Shown: in pieces, positions 1 to 8,699 of the stretch
How the letters are laid out: each line of letters begins with the position of its first letter
Position numbering within the stretch: position 1 is the stretch's first letter
DNA from: Marivita sp041725935
GTDB taxonomy: Bacteria > Pseudomonadota > Alphaproteobacteria > Rhodobacterales > Rhodobacteraceae
Length of the DNA: 64,000 nt
Direction of reading: 5' to 3'
Assembly: GCA_041725935.1 (NCBI GenBank)
Contig: JBGRQD010000019.1
Location: 6,973-70,972, forward strand
Notes under the pieces: generated by a model
What the model was told of the DNA's origin: nothing
Databases searched by the model: none
The model's input: only the letters and a program-made list of their open reading frames with translations
Made by a program: the position numbers and the translations under genes

Positions 1-464
1 ATGGCCCGCGCGATGGCGACGCGCTGCTGCTCGCCCCCCGAAAGCTGGGCGGGGAAGTGATCGGTCCGCTCCTTCAGCCCGACCAGCGCCAGAGCCTCGT
101 CGGGGTCCATCGGGTCGGCGGCAATCTCGGTGACGAGCTCGACATTCTCCCGCGCCGTCAGGCTGGGCATGAGATTGTAGAACTGGAAGACGAAGCCGAC
201 ATGGTTGCGCCGGTAGCGCGTCAACTCGGCATCGTTCATCCCGTCGAGCCGTTGTTCGCGGAACTGCACGAGTCCTTCGGTGCCGCGGTCGAGCCCGCCG
301 ATGATGTTGAGAAGCGTGGACTTGCCGGAACCGGAAGGCCCCAGCAGAACCACGATCTCGCCCGCCGGGATCTCGAGATCGACACCGCGCAGCGCGTGGA
401 CGGCCGAGCGCCCCTCACCATAGACCTTGGTCAGACCTTTCGTCATGTAGGCAGGCCCGGTCAT
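1..464 (-). CDS. ABC transporter ATP-binding protein (LolD/MacB type), 3' end outside window
   Basis: The minus-strand reading from the ATG at 464 gives an ABC ATPase: Walker A GPSGSGKST at about residue 40, a Q-loop (FVFQFYNLMPSLTARENV) and the signature LSGGEQQRV near the window edge. These are hallmarks of the LolD/MacB/YtrE subfamily, which powers lipoprotein or substrate extraction by a FtsX/MacB-type permease. About 154 codons are visible; Walker B and the H-loop lie outside. It sits downstream of the STAS-like gene on the same strand with a gap of about 58 bp, so it may belong to the same operon. The substrate cannot be told from this fragment. Confidence 0.9.
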   Translation of the reverse strand, partial: MTGPAYMTKGLTKVYGEGRSAVHALRGVDLEIPAGEIVVLLGPSGSGKSTLLNIIGGLDRGTEGLVQFREQRLDGMNDAELTRYRRNHVGFVFQFYNLMPSLTARENVELVTEIAADPMDPDEALALVGLKERTDHFPAQLSGGEQQRVAIARA

Positions 465-522
465 GCTGCTCTCCCAGGCAAACGGAGCACCACCGAAATA
501 GTGCCGATGGCGCTCCTCGTCG

Positions 523-1278
523 TCATGCAGCCCGAGCCCAGTCGCGCGCGGCAGTGTCCTCGGACATATCGAAGGCCCGCATCTCGATCGGAATGAGCGG
601 ACCCATCGACGCGATCATCGTGCGCATCCAGCCGGGCGCGCCGACGACTGCATAGCGGCCGACCTTGCCGATGGCGCCGAACTTGGAGGTCATGAAATCC
701 CTGTCGCCAAACAGACCCAGATCGAACCCTTCGTAGTCCTTTACCCGAACCATGAGGTTGATCTTGCCGTGCTTCTCCACGGCGCGGTCGAACGCCGCGA
801 AGACCCGGTCGGCCGCTTCCTCGGTCAGTTTGCCGTCGATCTCGAAGACCAGCAGGCCGTCCGATCCGTCCTCGACGATGCGCAGGCCGGGGCCTTCCGC
901 TTCGGTCTTCGGCAGGTCGGCGGCCCAGCTTTCGGCGGCGGAGGCCTCGCCCGGCGCGAAGGTGCGAAACTCGATCATCGGCAGGATCGGATCGAACCAG
1001 TTCAGCAGCGCCTCGAATGCCTGCTTGTCGGTGACGACGGCCACCCGCGCGACCTTTGACCACTGCGGCAGCATCGACATCTCGAACCGGGTATCGGCGA
1101 TCAGCGCGTCGCCGGTGACATCGTCCAGCTTCTCCATTCGCAGCACGAGGCCCATCTTGCCCTCGGCCTCCAGCGCCGGGGTCAGGTCGCGCTTCATGGT
1201 CTCGATGTCCGATGCCTCGACAGTGCCCGAAAGCGTGATCTCGAAGATACGCGGCTTCAGTTCCTTCACGATCAGCAT
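523..1278 (-). CDS. STAS/SpoIIAA-like protein with two tandem domains
   Basis: A 251-residue soluble protein starting at MLIVKELKPR; an AGGAAG ribosome site lies just upstream. Two similar halves are visible: residues about 1-115 and 125-245 each have the beta-alpha pattern of the SpoIIAA-like (STAS) fold, e.g. FEITLSGTVEASD in the first and VFEIDGKLTEEAADR in the second. Such proteins are usually small one-domain lipid- or partner-binding proteins, so the duplication is notable. Its ATG follows the TetR stop by one base, so the two are translationally coupled. A reading frame extends upstream, but the added residues lie inside tetR and look non-native. Role unknown. Confidence 0.75.
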   Translation of the reverse strand: MLIVKELKPRIFEITLSGTVEASDIETMKRDLTPALEAEGKMGLVLRMEKLDDVTGDALIADTRFEMSMLPQWSKVARVAVVTDKQAFEALLNWFDPILPMIEFRTFAPGEASAAESWAADLPKTEAEGPGLRIVEDGSDGLLVFEIDGKLTEEAADRVFAAFDRAVEKHGKINLMVRVKDYEGFDLGLFGDRDFMTSKFGAIGKVGRYAVVGAPGWMRTMIASMGPLIPIEMRAFDMSEDTAARDWARAA

Positions 1279-1279
1279 G

Positions 1280-2059
1280 TCAATCTTCCTTTCTTGCTGA
1301 GTTTCGTTCCGCCGAAGCACTCGCTCCGGCGTTCTTGCCGTCGTCGCCGGCCAGTCCGGCCAGCATCCGGCGGTAATCCTCGGGGCTCGACAGCGGCACG
1401 CTGCCCGGCGGCAGACCAAGCAGCCGGTCGCAGGTCAGGCCCTCGGCCCGCATCCGCGCGTCCAGCCGGTCCGTGCCAGCGTCGATATCGCCCGCTGCGG
1501 CGAGGGCCATCGCATCGCTCAGGACGGCCTGCCGCCCCTGCGACAGCCCGATGACGATCTCGGCGGCAAGCCTCGGATCGGCCACGTCGAAAACGCCTTC
1601 TTCCACTCCATCCGAGATCATCTCTTCCAGGATGGGCACGATGGCATCGGCCGTGGCATTGAAAGCTCTCTGGTAGAGCGTGTCATTGCCCGGCCGCATC
1701 AGAACGTCCACGAAGGCCCGCATCTCGCTTGCATGCTCGGCCTTCCAGCGCTGCGAGCTTGCCAGAAAGGCGTTCAACCGGGTGAGCGCGTCGCCGGTGG
1801 CGCAATTGCGCGCCTCCTCGGTGGCAGCAATGGCCTGCCCTGTCATGCGCGCCACTATGCCGGTCAGAAGATCCTCCTTGGCGGTGAAGTGGTGATAGAA
1901 TCCGCCTTTCGATATCCGCGCGGCCTCCAGCACATCCGCGATCGTCACGGCTTCCCAGCCACGGGCCATGAACAGGCCCTGCGCCGCATCGAGGATCGCC
2001 TCGCGCCGTGCATCCGGCGCCATCCGGCGCTGACTCTCGTTCGTGCTGTTCCGGTTCAT
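1280..2059 (-). CDS. TetR/AcrR family transcriptional regulator
   Basis: A 259-residue regulator. The N-terminal helix-turn-helix is clear (residues about 15-60: REAILDAAQGLFMARGWEAVT, then ISKGGFYHHFTAKEDLL). The rest is a helical ligand domain, longer than the usual 200 residues, with an extra C-terminal tail of about 50 residues. The start at 2059 (MNRNSTNES) was chosen because upstream codons run through the operator palindrome. It is the first gene of a tetR-STAS-(ABC) unit, and a perfect 13-bp palindrome sits 25 bp upstream, suggesting autorepression. The neighbouring ABC ATPase suggests export or envelope stress, but the ligand is unknown. Confidence 0.88.
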   Translation of the reverse strand: MNRNSTNESQRRMAPDARREAILDAAQGLFMARGWEAVTIADVLEAARISKGGFYHHFTAKEDLLTGIVARMTGQAIAATEEARNCATGDALTRLNAFLASSQRWKAEHASEMRAFVDVLMRPGNDTLYQRAFNATADAIVPILEEMISDGVEEGVFDVADPRLAAEIVIGLSQGRQAVLSDAMALAAAGDIDAGTDRLDARMRAEGLTCDRLLGLPPGSVPLSSPEDYRRMLAGLAGDDGKNAGASASAERNSARKED

Positions 2060-2081
2060 TCCCACGCCACCTCTTGTAACC

Positions 2082-2098
2082 AGACCGACGGTCGGTAT
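2082..2098. promoter_or_regulatory. Palindromic operator of the TetR regulator
   Basis: ACCGAC-G-GTCGGT at 2084-2096 is a perfect inverted repeat, with one further matching pair at 2082/2098. It lies between the divergent tetR (minus, 2059) and DUF1992 (plus, 2178) starts, and ACCGAC/GTCGGT half-sites are typical of TetR-family operators. It could control both directions. Confidence 0.6.
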
Positions 2099-2177
2099 GT
2101 AATGAGCGGCAAGAAAATTGCAAGCCCAATGCGAACGGTCGCAGCGGGGACACGAAAGCCGCAGCAGGAGGACGCCG

Positions 2178-2489
2178 ATGGAAAGCGCTATCAATCGTCT
2201 TGTGGAGAATACCGTCGAGCGTGCGCGCCGGAACGGCGATCTCGATGACCTTCCCGGTGCGGGACGACCGATCGAGAAAAGCAGCCTGACGACCGATCCG
2301 CTCGCGCATGTCTATCTGGAGAGCGGGGCGATACATCCGGTCGCCGCATTGAAAGCGAGGATTGTGGAAGCTCGGGCGGAGCTCGACAAGACGACCGATC
2401 CCGAGACCCGGCGTGCGTTGCAGACGAGGATCGCACAGCTCGAAACGCAGTCGGCCGTCGAGGCGGAGACCTTTCGCCGGTATGGCTGA
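2178..2489 (+). CDS. DUF1992 (DnaJ-homologue subfamily C member 28-like) protein
   Basis: A 103-residue protein with the DUF1992 signature: an N-terminal INRLVENTVERARRNGDLDD then LPGAGRPI, and a C-terminal helical pair. The start at 2178 has an AGGAGG ribosome site 7 bases upstream; earlier in-frame codons lie in the tetR operator region. DUF1992 proteins are small cytoplasmic proteins of unknown function, related by name only to human DNAJC28 (no J domain here). It is followed after 15 bp by the methyltransferase gene on the same strand, so they may be co-transcribed. Confidence 0.8.
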   Translation: MESAINRLVENTVERARRNGDLDDLPGAGRPIEKSSLTTDPLAHVYLESGAIHPVAALKARIVEARAELDKTTDPETRRALQTRIAQLETQSAVEAETFRRYG

Positions 2490-2504
2490 ACCGGAGCCGG
2501 CCAG

Positions 2505-3485
2505 ATGAAACTACTTGCCTGGCTCGTCTACGTGCCCCTGCAACTGCTCTGGCTGCCGCTTTCGCTTGCAGGCGCGATCTGGGTTGCCTGGAAACAGATC
2601 GGCCGCAGCCGGGCGCTCGGCCTATCACAGACCGCGGTGGAAATCCTCAACGGGCGCTGGACGGCGGATGTCTTTGGCGTTCGCAGCGACGAGGCCTCGC
2701 GCAGGCTTGCCGAGGCGATCGAGAACAACTCGACCGCGGGCCTGCGGCTGGCGCTGTTTCCGCTGATGGTGGCACGCCGCGTCGCGGGCGCGCCGTTCCT
2801 CTATCCGCGCCTGCAGGGGGACGCGGAGATGGGGATGATGAATTTCGTTCCGACCAAATCGGCCCGTTTCGACGATCTGATCGACGCGGAGGCCGACAGC
2901 GCCAAACAATTCGTGGTGCTCGGGGCCAGCCTCGACACTCGTGCCTACGGTCCGTTGATGGACCGGGGTCTTTCGATGTTCGAACTCGACCGCGCGCCGA
3001 CACAACGGGCCAAGCGCGCAGCCCTACGGAGGGCAGGCCTGACCGCCGATCATGTCCGGTTCATCGAGACGGATTTCACCGATCCCGCATGGCCCCGCGC
3101 CCTGGCAGCGTCGACCTACGATCCTGAACTCCGGACGATCTTTCTATGGGAGGGCGTGACGCTCTATCTGAGCGAAACGGACGTGCTGGCGATGCTGTCG
3201 GCCATCCGCGCCATCGCTGCCCCCGGAAGCATCGTCCTGCTCGATCTCTACGGCCAGCGCATGATGAACCTCGGGCGGCGCGGCCTCTTCGCGAAAACGC
3301 TTGAGGCGACCGGGGAATCCTTCGGCTTCAGCCTTGATCTCTCGGACGACGGGGCGGCCGCGCTCTCCGCCTTCGCGGATGCAGGCGGATACCGGCTGGG
3401 CCGCTTCCACCTGCTGGGCTCGGCGCATGACCACGGGGCGTTGCTGGCGGTTGCAGAGCTTTGCGTTCCTTCCGCCGCCACTTGA
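2505..3485 (+). CDS. Class I SAM-dependent methyltransferase, LCMT-like family
   Basis: A 326-residue protein. A hydrophobic N-terminus (residues about 5-28) may be a membrane anchor. The body resembles bacterial leucine-carboxyl-methyltransferase-like enzymes: motif I FVVLGASLDTRAYG at about residues 136-150, the acidic residue after the second strand (MFELDRAPTQ), and motif LWEGVTLYL at about residue 214. In these families SAM binds at motif I; natural substrates are mostly unknown small molecules or carboxyl groups. The start at 2505 has weak GGAGCC spacing from the DUF1992 stop. Function beyond methyl transfer is not inferable. Confidence 0.75.
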   Translation: MKLLAWLVYVPLQLLWLPLSLAGAIWVAWKQIGRSRALGLSQTAVEILNGRWTADVFGVRSDEASRRLAEAIENNSTAGLRLALFPLMVARRVAGAPFLYPRLQGDAEMGMMNFVPTKSARFDDLIDAEADSAKQFVVLGASLDTRAYGPLMDRGLSMFELDRAPTQRAKRAALRRAGLTADHVRFIETDFTDPAWPRALAASTYDPELRTIFLWEGVTLYLSETDVLAMLSAIRAIAAPGSIVLLDLYGQRMMNLGRRGLFAKTLEATGESFGFSLDLSDDGAAALSAFADAGGYRLGRFHLLGSAHDHGALLAVAELCVPSAAT

Positions 3486-3773
3486 GGGAAGGTTCACCTT
3501 ACATGCACAGGCAGTCAGAAATCAGACGTTTTTGACACCAGCGGAATCGACCGTTTAAGGTCGGCCACTCAAAAACAATCATTGGCCCAGCCGCAGCAAA
3601 AGCTCACCAAGTCCGCGATCTGCACCTTAACCGAGGCAAAAGCGAAGATCGACATTAGCCGAAATAAATAACATAAACTTTATTATGCGATTTTTTTCTG
3701 CATTTCGGCGCGCGCTACCTTGAAGTGCGACTCCTGTTAGAAAACAACAAGTTATCTATTAGGAGATCATGGC

Positions 3774-3940
3774 ATGGGAGCTGTTTACACGCAACTTTCG
3801 CTTCAGGAACGACGCAAGATTGAGGACTGGTGGCACGCAAAAGTTCCTGTCCGTGAGATGGCGCGCGCCCTGAAGCGCCACAAATCGACGATTTTTCGGG
3901 AGATCAAACGTAACTTCTGGGCGGATGAATCTCTGCCGAA
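3774..3940 (+). pseudogene. IS30-family transposase, N-terminal fragment
   Basis: From the ATG at 3774 (AGGAG ribosome site at 3761-3765) the product starts like an IS30 transposase: YTQLSLQERRKIEDWW, then the helix-turn-helix REMARALKRHKSTIFREIKR. Homology stops at about LPK (3940); the frame then runs through unrelated residues to a stop at 4124. The DDE catalytic domain is absent, so this is a remnant. The junction falls where the recombinase pseudogene begins in another frame, suggesting an IS30-mediated or later deletion. The upstream 3640-3773 stretch is unusually AT-rich for this window. Confidence 0.7.
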
Positions 3941-5065
3941 GAGGATGAGAAATCGACATCATCAAACTCTGGTCCGGCGAGGATCACTCAGGACGACGAG
4001 AGAGATCAAGAAAATAGCGGCGACATCTCCCTACCTGCCCACCTCGCGGGGTCCGGCAACCTTGATCGCCTGGTCGACGCCGCCCGTGACTATGCCCACG
4101 CTGCGGCCTCTGACAACACGCTGAAGGCCTATTCCAAGGACTGGGCCAATTTCGCGCGCTGGTGCAGGATGAAGGGCGCTGAACCGCTGCCCCCCTCGCC
4201 GGAAATAATCGGACTTTATTTGGCTGATCTGGCTACCGGGTCGGGCCCCTGCCCTTCGCAGTCCGCGCCCGGACCGCAGTCGGCGTCCCGACCCCTTTCG
4301 GTGAATACGATTGAGCGTCGCCTGTCTGGCCTTGCGTGGAACTATGCGCAGCGCGGCTTCAACCTCGATCGCAAGAACCGCCACATCGCCACGGTGCTGG
4401 CGGGGATCAAGCGCAAGCACGCGCGTCCACCGGTGCAGAAGGAAGCGATCCTTGCCGACGACATTCTCGCGATGGTGGCAACCTTGCCCTTCGACCTGCG
4501 CGGGCTCAGGGATCGGGCGATCCTGCTCTTGGGCTATGCCGGCGGCCTGCGCCGCTCGGAAATCGTCAGCCTTGACGTCCACAAGGATGACACGCCGGAC
4601 TCGGGCGGCTGGATCGAGATCCTGGAGAAAGGCGCCCTGCTTACGCTCAATGCCAAGACCGGTTGGCGCGAAGTCGAAATCGGCCGTGGTTCCTAGGATC
4701 AAACCTGCCCTGTCCATGCGCTCGAGCAATGGCTGCACTTCGGACGCATCGACTTCGGCCCGGTCTTCGTTGGGTTCTCGCGGGATGGCAAACGGGCGTT
4801 GGAGGCGCGGCTCAACGACAAGCATGTCGCGCGCCTGATCAAGCGCACGGTCCTGGACGCCGGTATCCGATCCGAGCTGCCAGTGAAAGACCGCTTGGCG
4901 CTGTTCTCCGGCCACAGTTTGCGCGCGGGTCTTGCCAGTTCCGCTGAAGTCGACGAACGTTACGTCCAGAAGCAGCTCGGGCACGCCTCAGCGGAGATGA
5001 CACGCCGCTATCAGCGCCGCCGGGACCGGTTCCGGGTAAACCTGACCAAGGCCGCAGGATTGTAA
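3938..5065 (+). pseudogene. Tyrosine site-specific recombinase broken by an in-frame amber codon
   Basis: One continuous frame encodes a phage-type integrase. The core-binding domain appears at NTLKAYSKDWANFARWCR (about 4110-4170). The catalytic domain has the arginine motif GGLRRSEIV (about 4540), then HSLRAGL and the tail LGHASAEMTRRY with the histidine and nucleophilic tyrosine. The frame is interrupted only by TAG at 4694-4696; reading continues in the same frame without a shift (DQTCPVHALEQWLHFG). The N-terminus is lost at the IS30 junction near 3938. A downstream ATG (4799) could make only the C-terminal 88 residues. Unless the stop is suppressed, the enzyme is dead. Confidence 0.8.
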
Positions 5066-5165
5066 ACCAACACATCTATTGAATATCGAACTCGTCACTT
5101 GATCGATACCTCAGGAATCCAATATGATGCGTGATGACTGATGATTGATGCACGACAGGAAACTC

Positions 5166-5393
5166 ATGCGAACCACTCTCTCTCTAGATGACGATGTCCT
5201 GCTCGCGGCGAAGGCCATTGCGGGGCAGCAGGGCCGGACCCTCGGCGAGGTCGTCTCCGAGCTTGCGCGGCGATCTTTGCAGCGATCCGTCTCCCATACC
5301 GAGCGCAACGGCATTCCGCTCCTGGCGGTGCGCCCGGACGCGGCCCTCGTCACGCTGGACATGGTAAACGCGCTTCGTGATGAAGCACCGTGA
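5166..5393 (+). CDS. vapB: VapB-like ribbon-helix-helix antitoxin
   Basis: A 75-residue protein starting MRTTLSLDDDVLLAAKAIA, a classic N-terminal ribbon-helix-helix that binds the operon promoter, with a C-terminal tail (LLAVRPDAALVTLDMVNALR) expected to wrap the toxin. The ATG at 5166 has AGGAAA 4-9 bases upstream; an in-frame TTG/ATG pair at 5145-5148 is less likely. Its TGA overlaps the GTG start of the PIN toxin, a standard antitoxin-first arrangement. It should neutralise the downstream VapC and repress its own operon. Confidence 0.85.
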   Translation: MRTTLSLDDDVLLAAKAIAGQQGRTLGEVVSELARRSLQRSVSHTERNGIPLLAVRPDAALVTLDMVNALRDEAP

Positions 5394-5836
5394 CCTATCT
5401 TCTCGATGTCAATGTCCTGATCGCCCTGATCGATCCCGCGCACGTCGCACATGACGATGCGCATACCTGGTTTGCCAGCACTGGCCAGCATGCCTGGGCT
5501 ACCTGTCCCATCACGGAAAATGGCGTCCTTCGCATTGTCGGAAATCCCAAATATCCGAACTCGCCAGGCTCACCCGCTGTCGTCTCGGAGATCGTCCGGA
5601 AGCTCCGCGGTCTTCCCGGCCACGCTTTCTGGACCGACGAGCTCAGCCTGGTCGCGTCCGACATTGTAGATCCTGCACGTGTCCTGACCGCAGCGCAGGT
5701 CACGGACACCTATCTGTTGGCCCTTGCTAGCCACCGCAGCGGCCTGCTGGCAACCTTCGATCGTCGGCTCTCTGTGGAAGCCGTCAAGGCGGGCAAGGCT
5801 GCGCTTCACCTCATCCCCAGCGGAACGCGGGCGTGA
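5390..5836 (+). CDS. vapC: VapC-like PIN-domain toxin
   Basis: A 148-residue PIN ribonuclease. Acidic residues expected in the metal site are visible: LLDVNVLIALID at residues 3-14, the glutamate in CPITENGVLRIV at about 40, and the aspartates in TDTYLLALA and ATFDRRL toward the C-terminus. VapC toxins cleave tRNA or rRNA loops. The GTG start overlaps the antitoxin stop, so translation is coupled. The position between two broken recombinases fits a stability module on a mobile backbone. Target RNA unknown. Confidence 0.88.
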   Translation: MTYLLDVNVLIALIDPAHVAHDDAHTWFASTGQHAWATCPITENGVLRIVGNPKYPNSPGSPAVVSEIVRKLRGLPGHAFWTDELSLVASDIVDPARVLTAAQVTDTYLLALASHRSGLLATFDRRLSVEAVKAGKAALHLIPSGTRA

Positions 5837-5944
5837 CCTAATGACCTGCACGAAACCCACCACATGACTGATACATCCGACACTGTCTGGCCATCGCCAG
5901 TTGAACGGGACCAGGCGCGCCAAGGCGCAGCTAAACCGCGACCA

Positions 5945-5981
5945 AACTGACCAATTTTAAACCGCGAACTTGGCCAATTTT
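5945..5981. repeat. Direct repeats resembling an IS21-family end
   Basis: AACTGACCAATTTT (5945-5958) and AACTTGGCCAATTTT (5967-5981) are imperfect direct copies spaced about 22 bp. Multiple CCAATTTT-type repeats are typical of IS21-family termini (recognised by IstA). No istA or istB gene is present, so this would be a leftover end. Assigned by pattern only. Confidence 0.35.
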
Positions 5982-5990
5982 CCTCCGGGA

Positions 5991-6137
5991 TTGACAGCGG
6001 ATCCCGGCATCACGCTTCAGGCTATCTGTGAGCGGCTGCAGGCGATGCGCGAGCGCACGCCCCGTGGGCGCAAAAGCTGGCAGCCGTCATCGGTGAAGAT
6101 ACTGCTGCAGCGGGCTGAGAGGCTGGGAATGATTTAA
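5991..6137 (+). pseudogene. C-terminal tail of a serine recombinase/resolvase-like protein
   Basis: A 48-codon frame ending at TAA 6135-6137 reads ITLQAICERLQAMRERTPRG followed by a stretch ending LLQRAERLGMI. This resembles the extreme C-terminus of recombinase-family proteins, where a W-x-S-S-V-x-x-L-L-x-R-A motif is common. There is no catalytic domain upstream; the fragment abuts the IS21-like repeats, which probably replaced the 5' part. No function expected. Confidence 0.45.
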
Positions 6138-6247
6138 GAGACTCAGATTCGTTTTTTTAAAACAAAACCGCCTATGTGAATCGGATACATCTTGCGTTTA
6201 AGACATGGCAGCGACACAAGCAATTGATGCGCTGGAGCCGCACAAAA

Positions 6248-6279
6248 GGGTAAGTCGTTGTAAATAATCGATTTTACCC
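6248..6279. promoter_or_regulatory. Inverted repeat upstream of repA
   Basis: GGGTAA (6248-6253) and TTACCC (6274-6279) form a 6-bp inverted repeat about 140 bp upstream of repA, within the 6138-6419 non-coding region. RepA proteins of repABC plasmids repress their own promoter, so an operator is expected here. The arms are short, so the assignment is tentative. Nothing else recognisable was seen in this stretch. Confidence 0.3.
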
Positions 6280-6419
6280 AACGCCAACCCGCCGTTTGAA
6301 AAAATCCTTGCCAGTCAAACGCTTTCCTGACATTTTCGCGGAAGAACGCTAACCATCATTTTCCGGCGGTTTTGCGTTCCTTCTCAAGATAGACCCGGAA
6401 GACGGGCGGCGGGACGGGC

Positions 6420-7607
6420 ATGAACGAGCGGCGGATCAGAATGGATCAAAAGATCCAAGCGATGGCGACACGTCTGAGCAAATCGCTTGATGTGAATATG
6501 CGCAAGTCGTTCCTACCTGATGAACGAAAGGCTCTCAGACGGTTCTCTTCCACGGAGGTTGCTCAGATCCTCGGGGTAAGCCAGGATTTTCTGCGGAAGA
6601 TGTTCTTCGAGGACAAGCTCGATCTCGGTGATATCGAGACGGACGCCCGTGGCCGCAGGTTCTACACTGCTGAGCAAATCGACATAGCGCGCCACGAAAT
6701 TGCCCGGTCAAGCACCAAGTTCCAGCATATCGTTCCTCGTCGCCGGGATGAGGAGCATATCCAGATCATCTCGATCGCCAACTTCAAAGGGGGCGCCGGA
6801 AAGACGACAACGGCGATCCATCTGGCCCAAAAGCTCGCCCTTGACGGTTATCGAGTTCTGGCAATCGATCTCGACCCGCAAGCCTCAATGACCACCATGT
6901 TCGGTTTCCGGCCGGAAATCGACTTCCCTGAAGTCGGAACGGTGTATGATGCTCTACGGTACGAGGATCCTATCCCCTTTAGAGACGTGGTGCGCAAAAC
7001 GTATTTCCACAACCTCGATCTAGCTCCGGCCGGCTTGCTACTCTCTGAATTCGAGACCGAAACGGCGCACGCCCTTCGAAACAATACCAGGCCGCCGTTC
7101 TATCAGCGGCTTGCCCTTTGCATTAATGAAGTCGAGGCGGACTACGACATTGTCGTCATCGACTGCCCACCCCAACTCGGGTTTACCACACTGTCAGCTT
7201 TGGTGGCGTCGACATCCCTGATCGTCACCGTCATTCCAAGCATGCTTGACGTCGCCTCGATGGCCCAATTCCTGCAGCTCACCTCGAGCCTCATGGCAAC
7301 AATTGCTGATGTGGGCGCATCGCCCGACTGGGACTTCATGAGGTTTCTAATCACTCGTTTCGAACCCAACGACAGCCCCCAAACACAGATGGCGGCATTC
7401 CTGCGGACAATGTTCACGGACGACGTTCTTACTCAGCCTTTCCTAAAATCCTCCGCAGTCTCTGATGCTGGACTCACACAACAGACACTGTTTGAGATCG
7501 CGAGAACGGACTTTCATCGTCAGACGTACGATCGGGCTATAGAGTCGGTCAACGGGGTTGTGGCGGAGGTCGACGGGCTCATCAAAACGGCATGGGGGCG
7601 CAAGTAA
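6420..7607 (+). CDS. repA: RepA, ParA-type partition ATPase of a repABC replicon
   Basis: A 395-residue ATPase. The N-terminal part (residues about 35-90) holds a MerR/HTH-like DNA-binding region (FSSTEVAQILGVSQDFLRKM). The deviant Walker A FKGGAGKTTTAIHLA is at about 120-134, and the switch/Walker B DYDIVVIDCPPQLGFTTL at about 241-258. In repABC plasmids RepA with RepB moves plasmid copies apart and represses the operon. The stop TAA overlaps the repB ATG by one base (TAATG). An alternative start at 6441 (MDQKIQ) is possible. A parS-like site (one mismatch) lies inside the gene at 6904-6919. Confidence 0.95.
   Translation: MNERRIRMDQKIQAMATRLSKSLDVNMRKSFLPDERKALRRFSSTEVAQILGVSQDFLRKMFFEDKLDLGDIETDARGRRFYTAEQIDIARHEIARSSTKFQHIVPRRRDEEHIQIISIANFKGGAGKTTTAIHLAQKLALDGYRVLAIDLDPQASMTTMFGFRPEIDFPEVGTVYDALRYEDPIPFRDVVRKTYFHNLDLAPAGLLLSEFETETAHALRNNTRPPFYQRLALCINEVEADYDIVVIDCPPQLGFTTLSALVASTSLIVTVIPSMLDVASMAQFLQLTSSLMATIADVGASPDWDFMRFLITRFEPNDSPQTQMAAFLRTMFTDDVLTQPFLKSSAVSDAGLTQQTLFEIARTDFHRQTYDRAIESVNGVVAEVDGLIKTAWGRK
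6904..6919. promoter_or_regulatory. parS: parS-like site in repA (15 of 16)
   Basis: GTTTCCGGCCGGAAAT differs only in its last base from the perfect palindrome found in repB and repC. It fits the repABC parS pattern GTT-N4-GC-N4-AAC except for that base. Confidence 0.6.
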
Positions 7608-8677
7608 TGGCCCGCAAAGTCACATTCGACATTCCCGAGGATGAGGAAAAGCAGGAGAGCTCTTCGATTTCTCCGACCCGGACCCAGTCACGAGCCCCTG
7701 CCCTTTCCGGAATGGCCCGTTCTCTTCAGGATGCGGCACAATCGTCAATACAAGAGATCAGTACTGATCTGATTGACGATTCCGAGTTCAAGGATCGTCT
7801 GGCCCTGGATGACGAAGACGACATAAGGGAACTGTCTGAAAGTATTGACAAGCAGGGACAGCTTATCCCGATACTTGTAAGTCCCGAAGCCGGGCGATAC
7901 CGGATCATCTATGGGCGCAGGCGATTAGCGGCCCTGCGGCTGATCGGCAAACCCGCAAAAGCTCTCGTAAGAGGCTTGGATGAGGATCAGGCGATCCTGG
8001 CACAAGGCCAAGAGAACAGCTTCCGAAAAGACCTCAGCTGGATCGAGAAAGCCCTGTTTGCACGATCGCTCATAGAATCAGGCAAGGATGAGGGGCTGGT
8101 CTGTGACGCCCTCAATATCGATCAGAAAGCCAGGAAAGCGGGTGATAAGCTAACGGGACTTGCTCGCATGAAACAAGTCACCTCCTGTATTCCGACTGAA
8201 CTCATCCAAAAGATCGGGCCGGCCCCCGGGGTTGGACGGGATCGTTGGTATGCTGCAGCGAAGTCTTATGAGGGCCTTGGCTTTTCTGGAGATGAAGGGT
8301 TTCCGGCCGGAAACCGAGAATTCCTTGATGCTCTCATGGAATCCAGAGTTTCAGGCAAGCCCTCCGATGAACGCTTTGCGGTCTTCGAAGGGCTCCTGAA
8401 ACAGCAGAAGCCCCCTGCCCAATCGGCAACCCAGACAAAACTCGGGATGGTGAAGGTCACCAAGAGAAACGTGATCATCACCGTCAAGAACGGTGATGAC
8501 GGGCTTCATAAGTGGATCTCTGAGAACCCAGAAGCCGCTCTTGTCGCATTGGCGAACGCGAAGGCCGCTGGTGCGGGGCAGATCAATACCCCGGAGAACC
8601 TGGGAGCCAAACGTAACCCAGTCTCCGGTAGGCATCAGGATCTTGATGGTCCTGACATAGACGATAACGACAACTGA
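7607..8677 (+). CDS. repB: RepB, ParB-type centromere-binding protein
   Basis: A 356-residue ParB-family protein. The ParB/Srx domain covers residues about 50-140, with the SIDKQGQLIPILV and RYRIIYGRRRLAALR motifs (CTP-binding in ParB proteins) and a helix-turn-helix region after it. The C-terminal half carries the RepB-type extension. It binds parS and loads RepA. Start ATG at 7607 overlaps the repA stop. The gene contains a perfect 16-bp parS candidate (8299-8314) translated as the peptide GFPAGNR. The intergenic region to repC (8678-8831) holds the antisense RNA candidate. Confidence 0.93.
   Translation: MARKVTFDIPEDEEKQESSSISPTRTQSRAPALSGMARSLQDAAQSSIQEISTDLIDDSEFKDRLALDDEDDIRELSESIDKQGQLIPILVSPEAGRYRIIYGRRRLAALRLIGKPAKALVRGLDEDQAILAQGQENSFRKDLSWIEKALFARSLIESGKDEGLVCDALNIDQKARKAGDKLTGLARMKQVTSCIPTELIQKIGPAPGVGRDRWYAAAKSYEGLGFSGDEGFPAGNREFLDALMESRVSGKPSDERFAVFEGLLKQQKPPAQSATQTKLGMVKVTKRNVIITVKNGDDGLHKWISENPEAALVALANAKAAGAGQINTPENLGAKRNPVSGRHQDLDGPDIDDNDN
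8299..8314. promoter_or_regulatory. parS: parS site in repB (perfect 16-bp palindrome)
   Basis: GTTTCCGGCCGGAAAC is fully self-complementary and fits the repABC centromere pattern GTT-N4-GC-N4-AAC. An identical site lies in repC. Confidence 0.72.
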
Positions 8678-8699
8678 GCAGAAAGGAGGACAGGCCAGA

